Source: a virus. From it: a DNA stretch of 64,000 nucleotides. The stretch spans positions 1-64,000 of IMG/VR virus record IMGVR_UViG_3300042516_002090. One strand, given 5' to 3'. Positions 14,319-21,240 of this stretch are shown piece by piece. Position numbers and translations under genes: made by a program. Below the pieces are notes generated by a model, which was given only the letters and a program-made list of their open reading frames with translations, did not search any database and had not been told where the DNA came from. Position 1 is the stretch's first letter. Each line of letters starts with the position of its first letter.

Positions 14319-14649
14319 GGTTCCACAGTTGCCAAGAGAAGCCCAGGAAATCGTATCAGCAGCCGCTGAGACCATACGGCAGAACAAGATGACCATTGAG
14401 TCACGTTCGATGCGTATACAACAGATGAAAGACCAGCTAGAGGCTGCCCAGATAGCCCTTGACTTGGCCATACAAAACAACGACCTTTGCACAGAGGTAA
14501 GACAGAACCAACTCGCAGAGATCAGGTTCCTAAAGACTCAGTACCTTGACATGAAGCAGGAGATGAAGAAGGAGAGAAGGAGAAAGATATTCTGGAAGTG
14601 TGCAACGATTGTTACCTCCGCCACGACGTTATACTTTTTTGTGTTCTAG
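14233..14649 (+). CDS. exported coiled-coil protein with C-terminal membrane helix
   Basis: 138 residues. The N-terminus (MTRYKNFTRSLGIIFLMSIA) followed by QAVYSQPS looks like a cleavable signal peptide. The middle is a coiled coil (IRQNKMTIESRSMRIQQMKD), and the end is a basic stretch followed by a hydrophobic segment (RRRKIFWKCATIV). Starts within the preceding gene in another frame. It may be the second half of a spanin-like pair, but it lacks a lipobox, so it is not a standard Rz1. Confidence 0.45.
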   Translation: MTRYKNFTRSLGIIFLMSIAQAVYSQPSEVPQLPREAQEIVSAAAETIRQNKMTIESRSMRIQQMKDQLEAAQIALDLAIQNNDLCTEVRQNQLAEIRFLKTQYLDMKQEMKKERRRKIFWKCATIVTSATTLYFFVF

Positions 14650-14673
14650 TTGTTATAGTTGTTATAGTTGTTT
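14647..14673 (+). repeat. triple 9-base tandem repeat
   Basis: TAGTTGTTA, TAGTTGTTA and TAGTTGTTT follow each other directly, beginning with the TAG stop of the preceding gene. Possibly slippage-derived; no function inferred. Confidence 0.6.
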
Positions 14674-14686
14674 ATTGTTGAAAGAG

Positions 14687-14714
14687 GGCCATCCAACGGG
14701 GTGGCCTTTTTTTT
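14687..14714 (+). terminator. intrinsic terminator of the left plus-strand block
   Basis: GGCCATCC and GGGTGGCC form an eight-pair stem (one G-T pair) with loop AACG, then eight T. It ends the left plus-strand operon exactly where the convergent late operon stops; the TAA of the endolysin lies in the T-run. Confidence 0.8.
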
Positions 14715-15297
14715 ATCTAAACCTTGAAGATTTTTTCCACCTTGTTATGTGGGTGTTCTTCGATAGTGGGCGGATCTTGACATACACCCCATCCCTTGAG
14801 CGAGAGTCTCTCATGCCCTGCTCGTTGGTGTTCCCCTCGATGGTGCGGATAGAATACTCCCCAATACGATCTACAATCCCGGTGTGGCCGATTCCCTTGA
14901 ACCTTGACTTTCTAAAGTTAGAGTAGGTGAACGTGGCGACAAGCACGTCCCCTTCCTTGAACGACTGATAGAACCTTCCGTCTGTAAAGACTACATCGTT
15001 CTTGTTATACGCTGACGGAGACCAGCCAGTAATGCTGTTTTGGACACCGCACTCGTCAAGGATAGCCCTGACGAAGAACGCGCACCATGCATAGCCGGGC
15101 TTCCACCCGACGTTAGCCATCATCTTCTGGAGGTCCCTGTCATTGAAACCCTGATTGTTACCTCCTTTCTCCCTTACGCCTACAAAGGAAGCGGCTGTGG
15201 CACGGACGCAGTAACCGTCATTATCAGCCACAAGATTAGAAGGAAGGATAAGAATAATCCAAAGTAAACAACAAGGTATAAAACGATTCTTTGCCAT
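14713..15297 (-). CDS. CHAP-domain endolysin with signal peptide
   Basis: 194 residues. A signal sequence (RFIPCCLLWIILILPSNLVA) is followed by a CHAP amidase/endopeptidase domain: catalytic Cys72 in AWCAFFV, His138 in GHTGIV, and a polar residue in IEGNTN (Glu154/Asn156). It would cut peptidoglycan in the periplasm. The signal peptide suggests Sec export, so the holin-like neighbour may act mainly by collapsing the membrane. Its start lies inside the upstream membrane-protein gene (118-base overlap). Confidence 0.8.
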   Translation of the reverse strand: MAKNRFIPCCLLWIILILPSNLVADNDGYCVRATAASFVGVREKGGNNQGFNDRDLQKMMANVGWKPGYAWCAFFVRAILDECGVQNSITGWSPSAYNKNDVVFTDGRFYQSFKEGDVLVATFTYSNFRKSRFKGIGHTGIVDRIGEYSIRTIEGNTNEQGMRDSRSRDGVYVKIRPLSKNTHITRWKKSSRFR

Positions 15298-15572
15298 GGT
15301 GTAGATGAGTATTCGAGTTCCGCCTTGGCGTCTTTACTATAGAAGTAGTTCTGCAAACCACGGAAGTTAAAGAACGCCCCAAGGAACACCACAAAGTTAG
15401 CAAAAATCATGACAAGTGCGGCAAGTAAAACCTGCTGAATGTACTCCGTTGAGATCAGTCCGTCCCCGAAATACTCAGCGCTGTAAGAACCTGCGAGTAA
15501 AAACAAAAAGAAGGCGATTGGAATAGACCAAAGGCCGTCGAACATTTGAAGCTTGTTGATTATCTTTTTCAT
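15180..15572 (-). CDS. three-helix membrane protein, holin candidate
   Basis: 130 residues with three clear hydrophobic segments (about residues 16-28, 47-68 and 95-120). It lies directly before and overlaps the endolysin gene, the usual holin position. No family motif recognised, so holin is inference from topology and place. The four-base overlap with the upstream gene indicates coupled expression. Confidence 0.55.
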   Translation of the reverse strand: MKKIINKLQMFDGLWSIPIAFFLFLLAGSYSAEYFGDGLISTEYIQQVLLAALVMIFANFVVFLGAFFNFRGLQNYFYSKDAKAELEYSSTPWQRIVLYLVVYFGLFLSFLLILWLIMTVTASVPQPLPL

Positions 15573-16669
15573 AGGATATATTTATACATTGTGTCTAAGT
15601 CGATTGATGAGCCGCTTGTCTCGTTCTTGCCCTGGGCAGGGAGGAACTCAAAGTCAAAGGCCAGTCTGCTACCTTCTGGGTAGGTCAACATCTTGGTTGC
15701 CGCGTCGTATTTAACCTCGTTTCCTTTGACAAGTCTTATGGTCGTGTCCTGGTTAGAGTATAGGGTTATGTCCCACGCGGTTCCAAACACGTTGGTTCCG
15801 GTCTTAGTGAACTTATCATTATACAGCTTCCACCTGCACACGAAGTCAGGTAGATTCTTCCCGTAAGAACTGATTAGACTAGTGTATGGAATGTCTTTAG
15901 ACAAGATTCCATTAATGTAAACCTCACCCTTTAACGTGGTCTCGTCAACCGTCACGATGTCTGCCGCTATGTTCAAGCAGTGTGTGTCGTGGCTCTTGAG
16001 CTCGACGTGCCATGTGGTCCCGAATGAATCTGCCAGTTGGAAGTCATTTAGCCCCGTCTTTGCCTTCAATTCGGCAATGGTATACTTAGGGTAGGACTTG
16101 GTAAAACGTGTCGGATTTGGGGTCGATGTGGTCTTTATGAAGGTCTTTCTAAGGATCGATCTCCAGGTCACGTTCTCGTCGTGTGGATAGTACACCCCGA
16201 AATAATTGTTAAAGCCCTGCTCGTAATAGAAGTTATAGTCGTACCCATTAGCCGTAGGGACGATGCGAACCTCGTTCCACCCGGTCCAACTCTTCTGCCC
16301 TGTACCCTCTGGGAGATTAACAAGGTTTCCGCTTGAGTCCAGCACCGTGTCAATGGTAAACTCCTGGTATGGGCGATAGAACACGAAGGTTCCGTTCTCC
16401 ATGCTTACAAGATCCATGTCGCTTGAGTGAAGATGGATTGCGGCAAGGTTCAAGGGATAGGCCCCGAACGAAGAGACCGCAGAGTCTATGACGTAGTTGT
16501 AGGTAACGGTCGGGCCGAGCTTTCCATTTGCCCCCTTGACCATTTTAGTATAGTCCATTACGCAAATTTCCACAAGAGACTTAGTAGTTCTCTTGTTGAT
16601 CTGCCCGTTGATTGCCCCTATCTCCGAAGGGAGGTTCAAGAGTCGTAGTGACTTGTCTAGGTTCTGCAT
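15569..16669 (-). CDS. putative virion appendage protein
   Basis: 366 residues, beta-rich with many Thr, Asn and aromatic residues (SFGAYPLNLAAIHLHSSD, then NFYYEQGFNNYFGVYYPHD). No signal peptide or membrane helix. Lies between the fibre genes and the lysis genes, so probably a tail fibre accessory, baseplate or adhesin part. Not recognised. A four-base overlap joins it to the holin candidate. Confidence 0.45.
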   Translation of the reverse strand: MQNLDKSLRLLNLPSEIGAINGQINKRTTKSLVEICVMDYTKMVKGANGKLGPTVTYNYVIDSAVSSFGAYPLNLAAIHLHSSDMDLVSMENGTFVFYRPYQEFTIDTVLDSSGNLVNLPEGTGQKSWTGWNEVRIVPTANGYDYNFYYEQGFNNYFGVYYPHDENVTWRSILRKTFIKTTSTPNPTRFTKSYPKYTIAELKAKTGLNDFQLADSFGTTWHVELKSHDTHCLNIAADIVTVDETTLKGEVYINGILSKDIPYTSLISSYGKNLPDFVCRWKLYNDKFTKTGTNVFGTAWDITLYSNQDTTIRLVKGNEVKYDAATKMLTYPEGSRLAFDFEFLPAQGKNETSGSSIDLDTMYKYIL

Positions 16670-16866
16670 TATTCTGGATTTATTGGTTCTTCTGGAACTA
16701 CGGGTTCCGGATCAGGGATAGGTTCAATAACACTATCTAAATCAGGCACTAAGTTGCTGCATATCCCGCATATATACGCTTGAAATAAATGTGGGCTTAC
16801 TACCTCAATGTCTATATACCCCAATGGTGTAGAGCAAACACCGCAAGTCATTATTATCCTTTCCAT
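16669..16866 (-). CDS. small zinc-ribbon-like protein
   Basis: 65 residues from ATG 16866; the longer TTG start would run into the fibre gene. Two CxxC pairs (TCGVCS and ICGICS), about 30 residues apart, suggest one zinc site. The tail is proline- and glutamate-rich (EPIPDPEPVVPEEPINPE). Follows the large fibre gene directly; might be a small fibre chaperone or adaptor, but this is unproven. Confidence 0.5.
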   Translation of the reverse strand: MERIIMTCGVCSTPLGYIDIEVVSPHLFQAYICGICSNLVPDLDSVIEPIPDPEPVVPEEPINPE

Positions 16867-16867
16867 G

Positions 16868-19800
16868 TTATGATGAGAATGTACAAGTTGCACCTGCTGT
16901 TCCTGCTGTTCCTGTTATTCCTGTTGGAGTTGCAGCCGTAGATGCTGCTACCGCAGTAGAATCAACAACTGTTACAGAGTTAGCCGCCATATTTATTACT
17001 GTTATTTTTCCTCCGTTGCCACCTGAACCACCTTGTCCACCAAAGTTACCAGCACCTCTTCCATCTCCTCCAGTTCCTCCAGTTCCTCCATCTGCTGATA
17101 CAAATGTAACGCCACTAGTTCCGCTGATGCTTCCTGCAGCTAAGTAAACAAATCCACCGCCTCCACCGCCTGCTCCCCCACTACCTGTTCCATTGAATGT
17201 GGTGTGAGATCCTCCATTACCTCCTCTGCCACCTCTTGCCGAAATAGCTGCTGCATTTGTTGAAGGACCAACTACTATGTTTCTAGCAAATATAACGGTG
17301 GTTCCTCCACCTCCACCTCCAGCTCCACCTCCATTTCCAGCAACGGTTACATTAGCACCACTTCCCCCTCCACCGCCTCCGTGACCTCCTGCAAAGTATA
17401 TATAAGTAGTAGAAGTAAAGCTGATGTTTGCTGTATTAGAAACATCTTGTCTAGTCCTATTAAAAAATGTACCTGATCCTGCTGGATTTGTTATAAATGT
17501 TTGTGGGGTATATGTTCCAAAGTTGGTTACACTTATACCCGTAGCTTGTCCAGTAGCTCCTGCACCTCCCGTTGCCCCGGATGCTGAATTTCCACCTACA
17601 CCTCCTATTCCCCCTACTCCCCCGATAAGACCTTCTGTACTTAATAAAACAGGTGGACTAGATCCTGCACTTCCATTTCCACTTGACGTTCCACCATTCC
17701 CTCCAGATCCTCCTTTATGCTTTCCATTTGTAGCACTTCCCCCTATAAACCATCCATAAACCGTAGACCCAAATCCACCTCGACCACCAGTACCAGTAAG
17801 ATTAGAAGCTCCACCTGTGCTATTAGCATTATTTGCTCCTCCATATCCATTGTTGTGTATAGCAGAAGACCCAGCATTAGTAAGATCTAAAGTCCCACTC
17901 ACGAATATTCTATAACCATTTAAGTATAAAATACCTCCTGCATCAATAGTTAAATCATTATAGTACATATCATTGGCAAGGGTTACCGTGCCGCCTGATC
18001 CACTTGACCCATTAATTGTTACACTCCCATCTGTGCCATCCCCAAAATAACCTGTAAAAGATAATGATTGTTGCACAGCATTTGTTACAAAAGCCGTTGT
18101 GGCTATCTGAGTTGTATTAGTTCCTGATGCAGCAGTTGGTGCTGTTGGTGTTCCTGTAAATGCAGGAGAATTAATATCAGCCGGGGTGTATCCAAGTATG
18201 GTGGATATAGACGCGGTCTTCCATTGACCAGGAGAAACCGAGTTGTCGTACCACAAGGTGTCCTTGAGGCTTGGAGTCTTTGCTTGTACGTTATGCAACT
18301 CGTCTAACTCATATCCGTTCTGTACACGGACATACATCCTTCCCGAACCACCTGGATTAGCCGTGGTTACAATCCCTAAGTAAACCAAATGGTTAGGGGC
18401 ATATGGCTTGGTAAACGTCTTTGAACCCGCAGTTGGGCCTAGATATACAGGCATTCCATCCGCCCATCCATCAACGGGTTTCAAAGTGCTAAGCCCTGTA
18501 ATCAGTCCCTGCATGATGATTATACCCTTTTGGTTGGCGCCAATAGAGTCTGAGTAAACAAGACCAACAGTCTGAGCGGACGTGCCGTCGGTTGTGTTGT
18601 TGGCTAGTTTAACAGTCATGCGATCCCCTGTACCGCTAAAGGCATAAACAGCCTGGCCCTTGGTGATCGTCACCGAGTCGTCGTTGGTAACGTATGAGAA
18701 CAAGCTGTTAGGAGACGTTCCAATAGCCTGAAACGCATTGGTAGTCGAGTTGTATACACAGAGCATCTCAGCCCCGGCCCAAATATCTCCTCCAATGACA
18801 GGCCCGTCGTTGTTTCTATAAATAGATATGGCGCCAAAGCCATTTATATTCAAAGTACTAGACGTCGTGTTGCCGTTTGTAAAACGAATCAAGTAAGCGT
18901 CTCCGTCCGCATAAGTGGTTGCCCCTGTAATAGTAGACGTATACGTGTCCGTTCCCGATGCGGTTCCGTGCAGTATTCCTCCCCCGCCTGTGGACGCTAT
19001 GGTGAAGCTTGGGTATGTACCTGTCACGCTGATTCCTGTACCCGCAGTCAAAGAAACCGTTTGGTCGGGAAGCGTGTTCTGTAAGGTAAAACTTGGATAG
19101 GTCCCTGTAACCGCAAGTCCTGTGCCTGTGGTTCCAAGAGAAACCGTTTGGTCAGGAGCCGTGTTGGTAACCGTGAAGGTTCCCGACGTGGTTATAGGCC
19201 CGGCAGGAGAGACCGAAATCCCTGTCCCGCCGTCCACATCAATCGACGTAACGGTTCCTGTCCCCGCAGTGCCGCTAGAGGCCGAGGTGATTCGCCCCTG
19301 CTGGTCAACGGTTATGTTCGCATTGGTATAGGCCCCTGGGGTTACAGCCGTGTCTGCAAGGTCAATGGTTCCGCTTGAGGTTATAGTCCCCCCGTCAAGC
19401 CCTACCCCTGCCGTTATCGAGGTGACGGTCCCAAGGCTTCCCCCAACAGAGGTAACGTCCACGCATAGCGAAGTGCCGTCGGGGAAGCTAGAAGGTCCGT
19501 CAAGAAGTGTGGCATTAAACTGAGCGTAAACACCAGGGCCGCCGTCAGAGTAGTTTGATAGCTGATAAATTCCGAATACAGTTGGATCTGTCTTGCTGAA
19601 GATAAATATCCATGAGCCGTCTTGAATGATGGGCCAGAATCCTGTGAAGTCTTGATTGTTCGCAGTAGTGTAACTAACTCGAATAGCCCCTCCGCCGTCG
19701 TAATATATGGTCCCTGAGTCTGTTCCGTTTCCGTAAGTATACTGAATAGAACACTCAGGCTCTGTGTTACCACACTCGCAACACCCCTTGAATACAGACG

Positions 19801-20086
19801 TCACAAGCAGTCTATAAATTTCAATAGTTCTTGCCTGGATTTCAGCTACTGAATTATTAGAGTTGATTGGAACAAAGGCATTGCCACCAACCTCGTTTAT
19901 AGTGTAAATGGGAAACTCAAACGATTTGTTTCCATCCTGCGTTATCGAAATCGTATCATACGAGTATGAAATGTACGTAGGAACCTGAGGCATGATTTGA
20001 CTCATGCCAATTACATAGTTAGTCCCGTTTAAAAAAGATACGATGTCGTTTCCCTCGATCTGTATCTTTGTAATTGTTGAAATCAT
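16868..20086 (-). CDS. large glycine-rich tail fibre
   Basis: 1072 residues. The N-terminal 150 residues carry a Cys cluster (CCECGNTEPEC). The middle has fibre-type repeats (GTGISVTGTYPSFT, TNTAPDQTVSL) and the block FTGTPTAPTAASGTNTTQIA, common in tail fibres. From about residue 770 the protein becomes very glycine-rich (GGRGGFGS, GGVGGIGGVGGN, GGAGGGGGG). Glycine-rich stretches of this sort form the variable receptor-binding tip in some phages, so this is the best candidate for host-recognition protein. Its start overlaps the upstream gene by four bases. Confidence 0.75.
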   Translation of the reverse strand: MISTITKIQIEGNDIVSFLNGTNYVIGMSQIMPQVPTYISYSYDTISITQDGNKSFEFPIYTINEVGGNAFVPINSNNSVAEIQARTIEIYRLLVTSVFKGCCECGNTEPECSIQYTYGNGTDSGTIYYDGGGAIRVSYTTANNQDFTGFWPIIQDGSWIFIFSKTDPTVFGIYQLSNYSDGGPGVYAQFNATLLDGPSSFPDGTSLCVDVTSVGGSLGTVTSITAGVGLDGGTITSSGTIDLADTAVTPGAYTNANITVDQQGRITSASSGTAGTGTVTSIDVDGGTGISVSPAGPITTSGTFTVTNTAPDQTVSLGTTGTGLAVTGTYPSFTLQNTLPDQTVSLTAGTGISVTGTYPSFTIASTGGGGILHGTASGTDTYTSTITGATTYADGDAYLIRFTNGNTTSSTLNINGFGAISIYRNNDGPVIGGDIWAGAEMLCVYNSTTNAFQAIGTSPNSLFSYVTNDDSVTITKGQAVYAFSGTGDRMTVKLANNTTDGTSAQTVGLVYSDSIGANQKGIIIMQGLITGLSTLKPVDGWADGMPVYLGPTAGSKTFTKPYAPNHLVYLGIVTTANPGGSGRMYVRVQNGYELDELHNVQAKTPSLKDTLWYDNSVSPGQWKTASISTILGYTPADINSPAFTGTPTAPTAASGTNTTQIATTAFVTNAVQQSLSFTGYFGDGTDGSVTINGSSGSGGTVTLANDMYYNDLTIDAGGILYLNGYRIFVSGTLDLTNAGSSAIHNNGYGGANNANSTGGASNLTGTGGRGGFGSTVYGWFIGGSATNGKHKGGSGGNGGTSSGNGSAGSSPPVLLSTEGLIGGVGGIGGVGGNSASGATGGAGATGQATGISVTNFGTYTPQTFITNPAGSGTFFNRTRQDVSNTANISFTSTTYIYFAGGHGGGGGGSGANVTVAGNGGGAGGGGGGTTVIFARNIVVGPSTNAAAISARGGRGGNGGSHTTFNGTGSGGAGGGGGGFVYLAAGSISGTSGVTFVSADGGTGGTGGDGRGAGNFGGQGGSGGNGGKITVINMAANSVTVVDSTAVAASTAATPTGITGTAGTAGATCTFSS

Positions 20087-20733
20087 GATTTACACTCTGC
20101 GTCAGAAGCAAAGGTACAAAACTCGTCGAGACTTTTGTACATTTTCACATACTTAGATGTAGGAAATTTGTCACGCCACTCCATCTTGACTCGCGCCCAC
20201 TCCGGACCGGTGCGTACAGGCTGCGCCCTTTTCTCTTCCTTAGCCCCCGAAAAGATAAAATCTATTACAGACTTCTTGCTAGGGCGACCGCCCTCCTTTC
20301 GTTTGTTCTCAATCAGAATCTTTACCTCGTCGAGCTTTTCGTGGTTTGCTTCTTCAAGCAATTCCACCATCTGACGAAGAGATATGCAAGAATCGAGCTT
20401 ACCACGGGTTATCGAAACCTTCTCGCGAATAACCGGATCGCTGTCCAGGAACTTGATATCAAACCCAAGTTCGCGCATAGCGAAGGTAAGGGCGAGAATG
20501 TCCGCCTTGATTTGCGCCGTCCCCCGGTTGGGAACCGAGGGGTAAATTGCGGAATGCGAGTCTGTGCGTTTGTCACCGTCTATCCATATTGATGTAATAC
20601 TAATCGCGTAATCTGAATACTCCCTGTCAACAAGTACAGTTGCGTCGGGGAACCTTTCCTTTAGCTCCTTAATTAGCACTCTATATTCGCCTAATTCATG
20701 CGGGGTTGGATCCGCTATTTTCAATTCTATCAT
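20083..20733 (-). CDS. hypothetical protein of the fibre cluster
   Basis: 216 residues, mixed alpha/beta, basic C-terminus. The beginning (KIADPTPHELGEYRVLIKEL, VLVDREYSDYAI) is not a family I recognise. Upstream lies a minus-strand terminator overlapping a -7 box, so this gene may start a fibre/lysis unit. It could be a fibre assembly factor or a regulator; no motif settles this. Confidence 0.5.
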   Translation of the reverse strand: MIELKIADPTPHELGEYRVLIKELKERFPDATVLVDREYSDYAISITSIWIDGDKRTDSHSAIYPSVPNRGTAQIKADILALTFAMRELGFDIKFLDSDPVIREKVSITRGKLDSCISLRQMVELLEEANHEKLDEVKILIENKRKEGGRPSKKSVIDFIFSGAKEEKRAQPVRTGPEWARVKMEWRDKFPTSKYVKMYKSLDEFCTFASDAECKS

Positions 20734-20749
20734 ATCGTTGTATTGAATG

Positions 20750-20757
20750 CAAATATA
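20750..20757 (-). promoter_or_regulatory. -7 box before the fibre/lysis genes
   Basis: Complement reads TATATTTG, an exact -7 match, 16 bases before the ATG at 20733. No TTG lies 19-21 bases further up, so an activator may be required. Confidence 0.45.
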
Positions 20758-20787
20758 AAAAGAAAACCCAAGCCGTTGCCTGGGTCA
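20756..20787 (-). terminator. intrinsic terminator inside the late block
   Basis: On the minus strand ACCCA and TGGGT pair, then after one mismatch GC pairs with GC, followed by TTTTCTTTTT. It would reduce read-through from the internal-protein genes into the fibre genes. The T-rich tail overlaps the -7 box. Confidence 0.55.
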
Positions 20788-20863
20788 ACCATAAGTAATC
20801 ACTAACACTATTATTACCAAAACCGGGGCGAATATATATCCTCATGTTTAGTTATGCAAATTA

Positions 20864-20895
20864 TTTTGCATTAATTAATAAATGTCATATATTTG
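20864..20895 (+). promoter_or_regulatory. plus-strand promoter in the late block
   Basis: TTTTG at 20864-20868, 19 bases, TATATTTG at 20888-20895: the best spacing and both boxes. It points against the surrounding late genes and has no coding gene downstream, so it should drive the small RNA at 20900-20973. Confidence 0.65.
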
Positions 20896-20899
20896 CATC

Positions 20900-20973
20900 G
20901 CAAGTTCGCGCACATCAGTGCAGTCGGGAGACGAGAACTTTGAGGGCGGGCTGATCACCGCCCTCTGTGTTTT
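20900..20973 (+). ncRNA. predicted small RNA, about 74 bases
   Basis: A plus-strand cassette opposite to all neighbours. After the promoter the transcript can fold with AAGTTC (20902-20907) pairing GAACTT (20935-20940) and enclosing two hairpins: GCAC/GTGC (20910-20921) and GTC/GAC with a GGGA loop (20923-20932). Next comes an eight-pair stem GAGGGCGG/CCGCCCTC (20942-20965) and TGTGTTTT, a terminator with a weak T-run. Function unknown; it could be a regulator made before or during the late stage. Confidence 0.55.
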
Positions 20974-21003
20974 CAGAAGGTATACAACTACAGAAGGGAG
21001 AAA

Positions 21004-21219
21004 TTACTTGGTAGAACGCTTCGCCTTGGCCTTCTTGTGGTGGCCATAAAGAACGACGATAGACACAGTGCATGCAAGGAGTAGAGACGCGATTCGGAAG
21101 GCCCACTCGGCCTGTTCCTGCCATGAAAGCACGGTAGCAAATGTAGTTAATAAAACTGACGCCGCTCCGTCTACGTATCCTTGTCCTGTCATATCTGTAT
21201 GATTGATATCATGCTGCAT
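21004..21219 (-). CDS. small membrane protein, possible holin or virion membrane protein
   Basis: 71 residues from ATG 21219. Residues about 20-33 and 41-58 are hydrophobic (AASVLLTTFATVLSW, IASLLLACTVSIVVLYGH), and the C-terminus is strongly basic (HHKKAKAKRSTK), the form of a small holin or membrane anchor. A -7 box lies just upstream. It stands between the ejection-type proteins and the fibre genes. Confidence 0.5.
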   Translation of the reverse strand: MQHDINHTDMTGQGYVDGAASVLLTTFATVLSWQEQAEWAFRIASLLLACTVSIVVLYGHHKKAKAKRSTK

Positions 21220-21227
21220 TGCGCTCA

Positions 21228-21235
21228 CAAATATA
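21228..21235 (-). promoter_or_regulatory. -7 box before small membrane protein
   Basis: Complement is TATATTTG, eight bases before ATG 21219. No convincing -33 TTG is visible because the region upstream is the end of the preceding gene. Confidence 0.4.
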
Positions 21236-21240
21236 GTAGA

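Noticed and set aside
20915-21124. Minus-strand open frame of 69 codons over the small RNA region
   Set aside because: Overlaps the small membrane protein gene in another frame and the structured RNA; composition is not protein-like.
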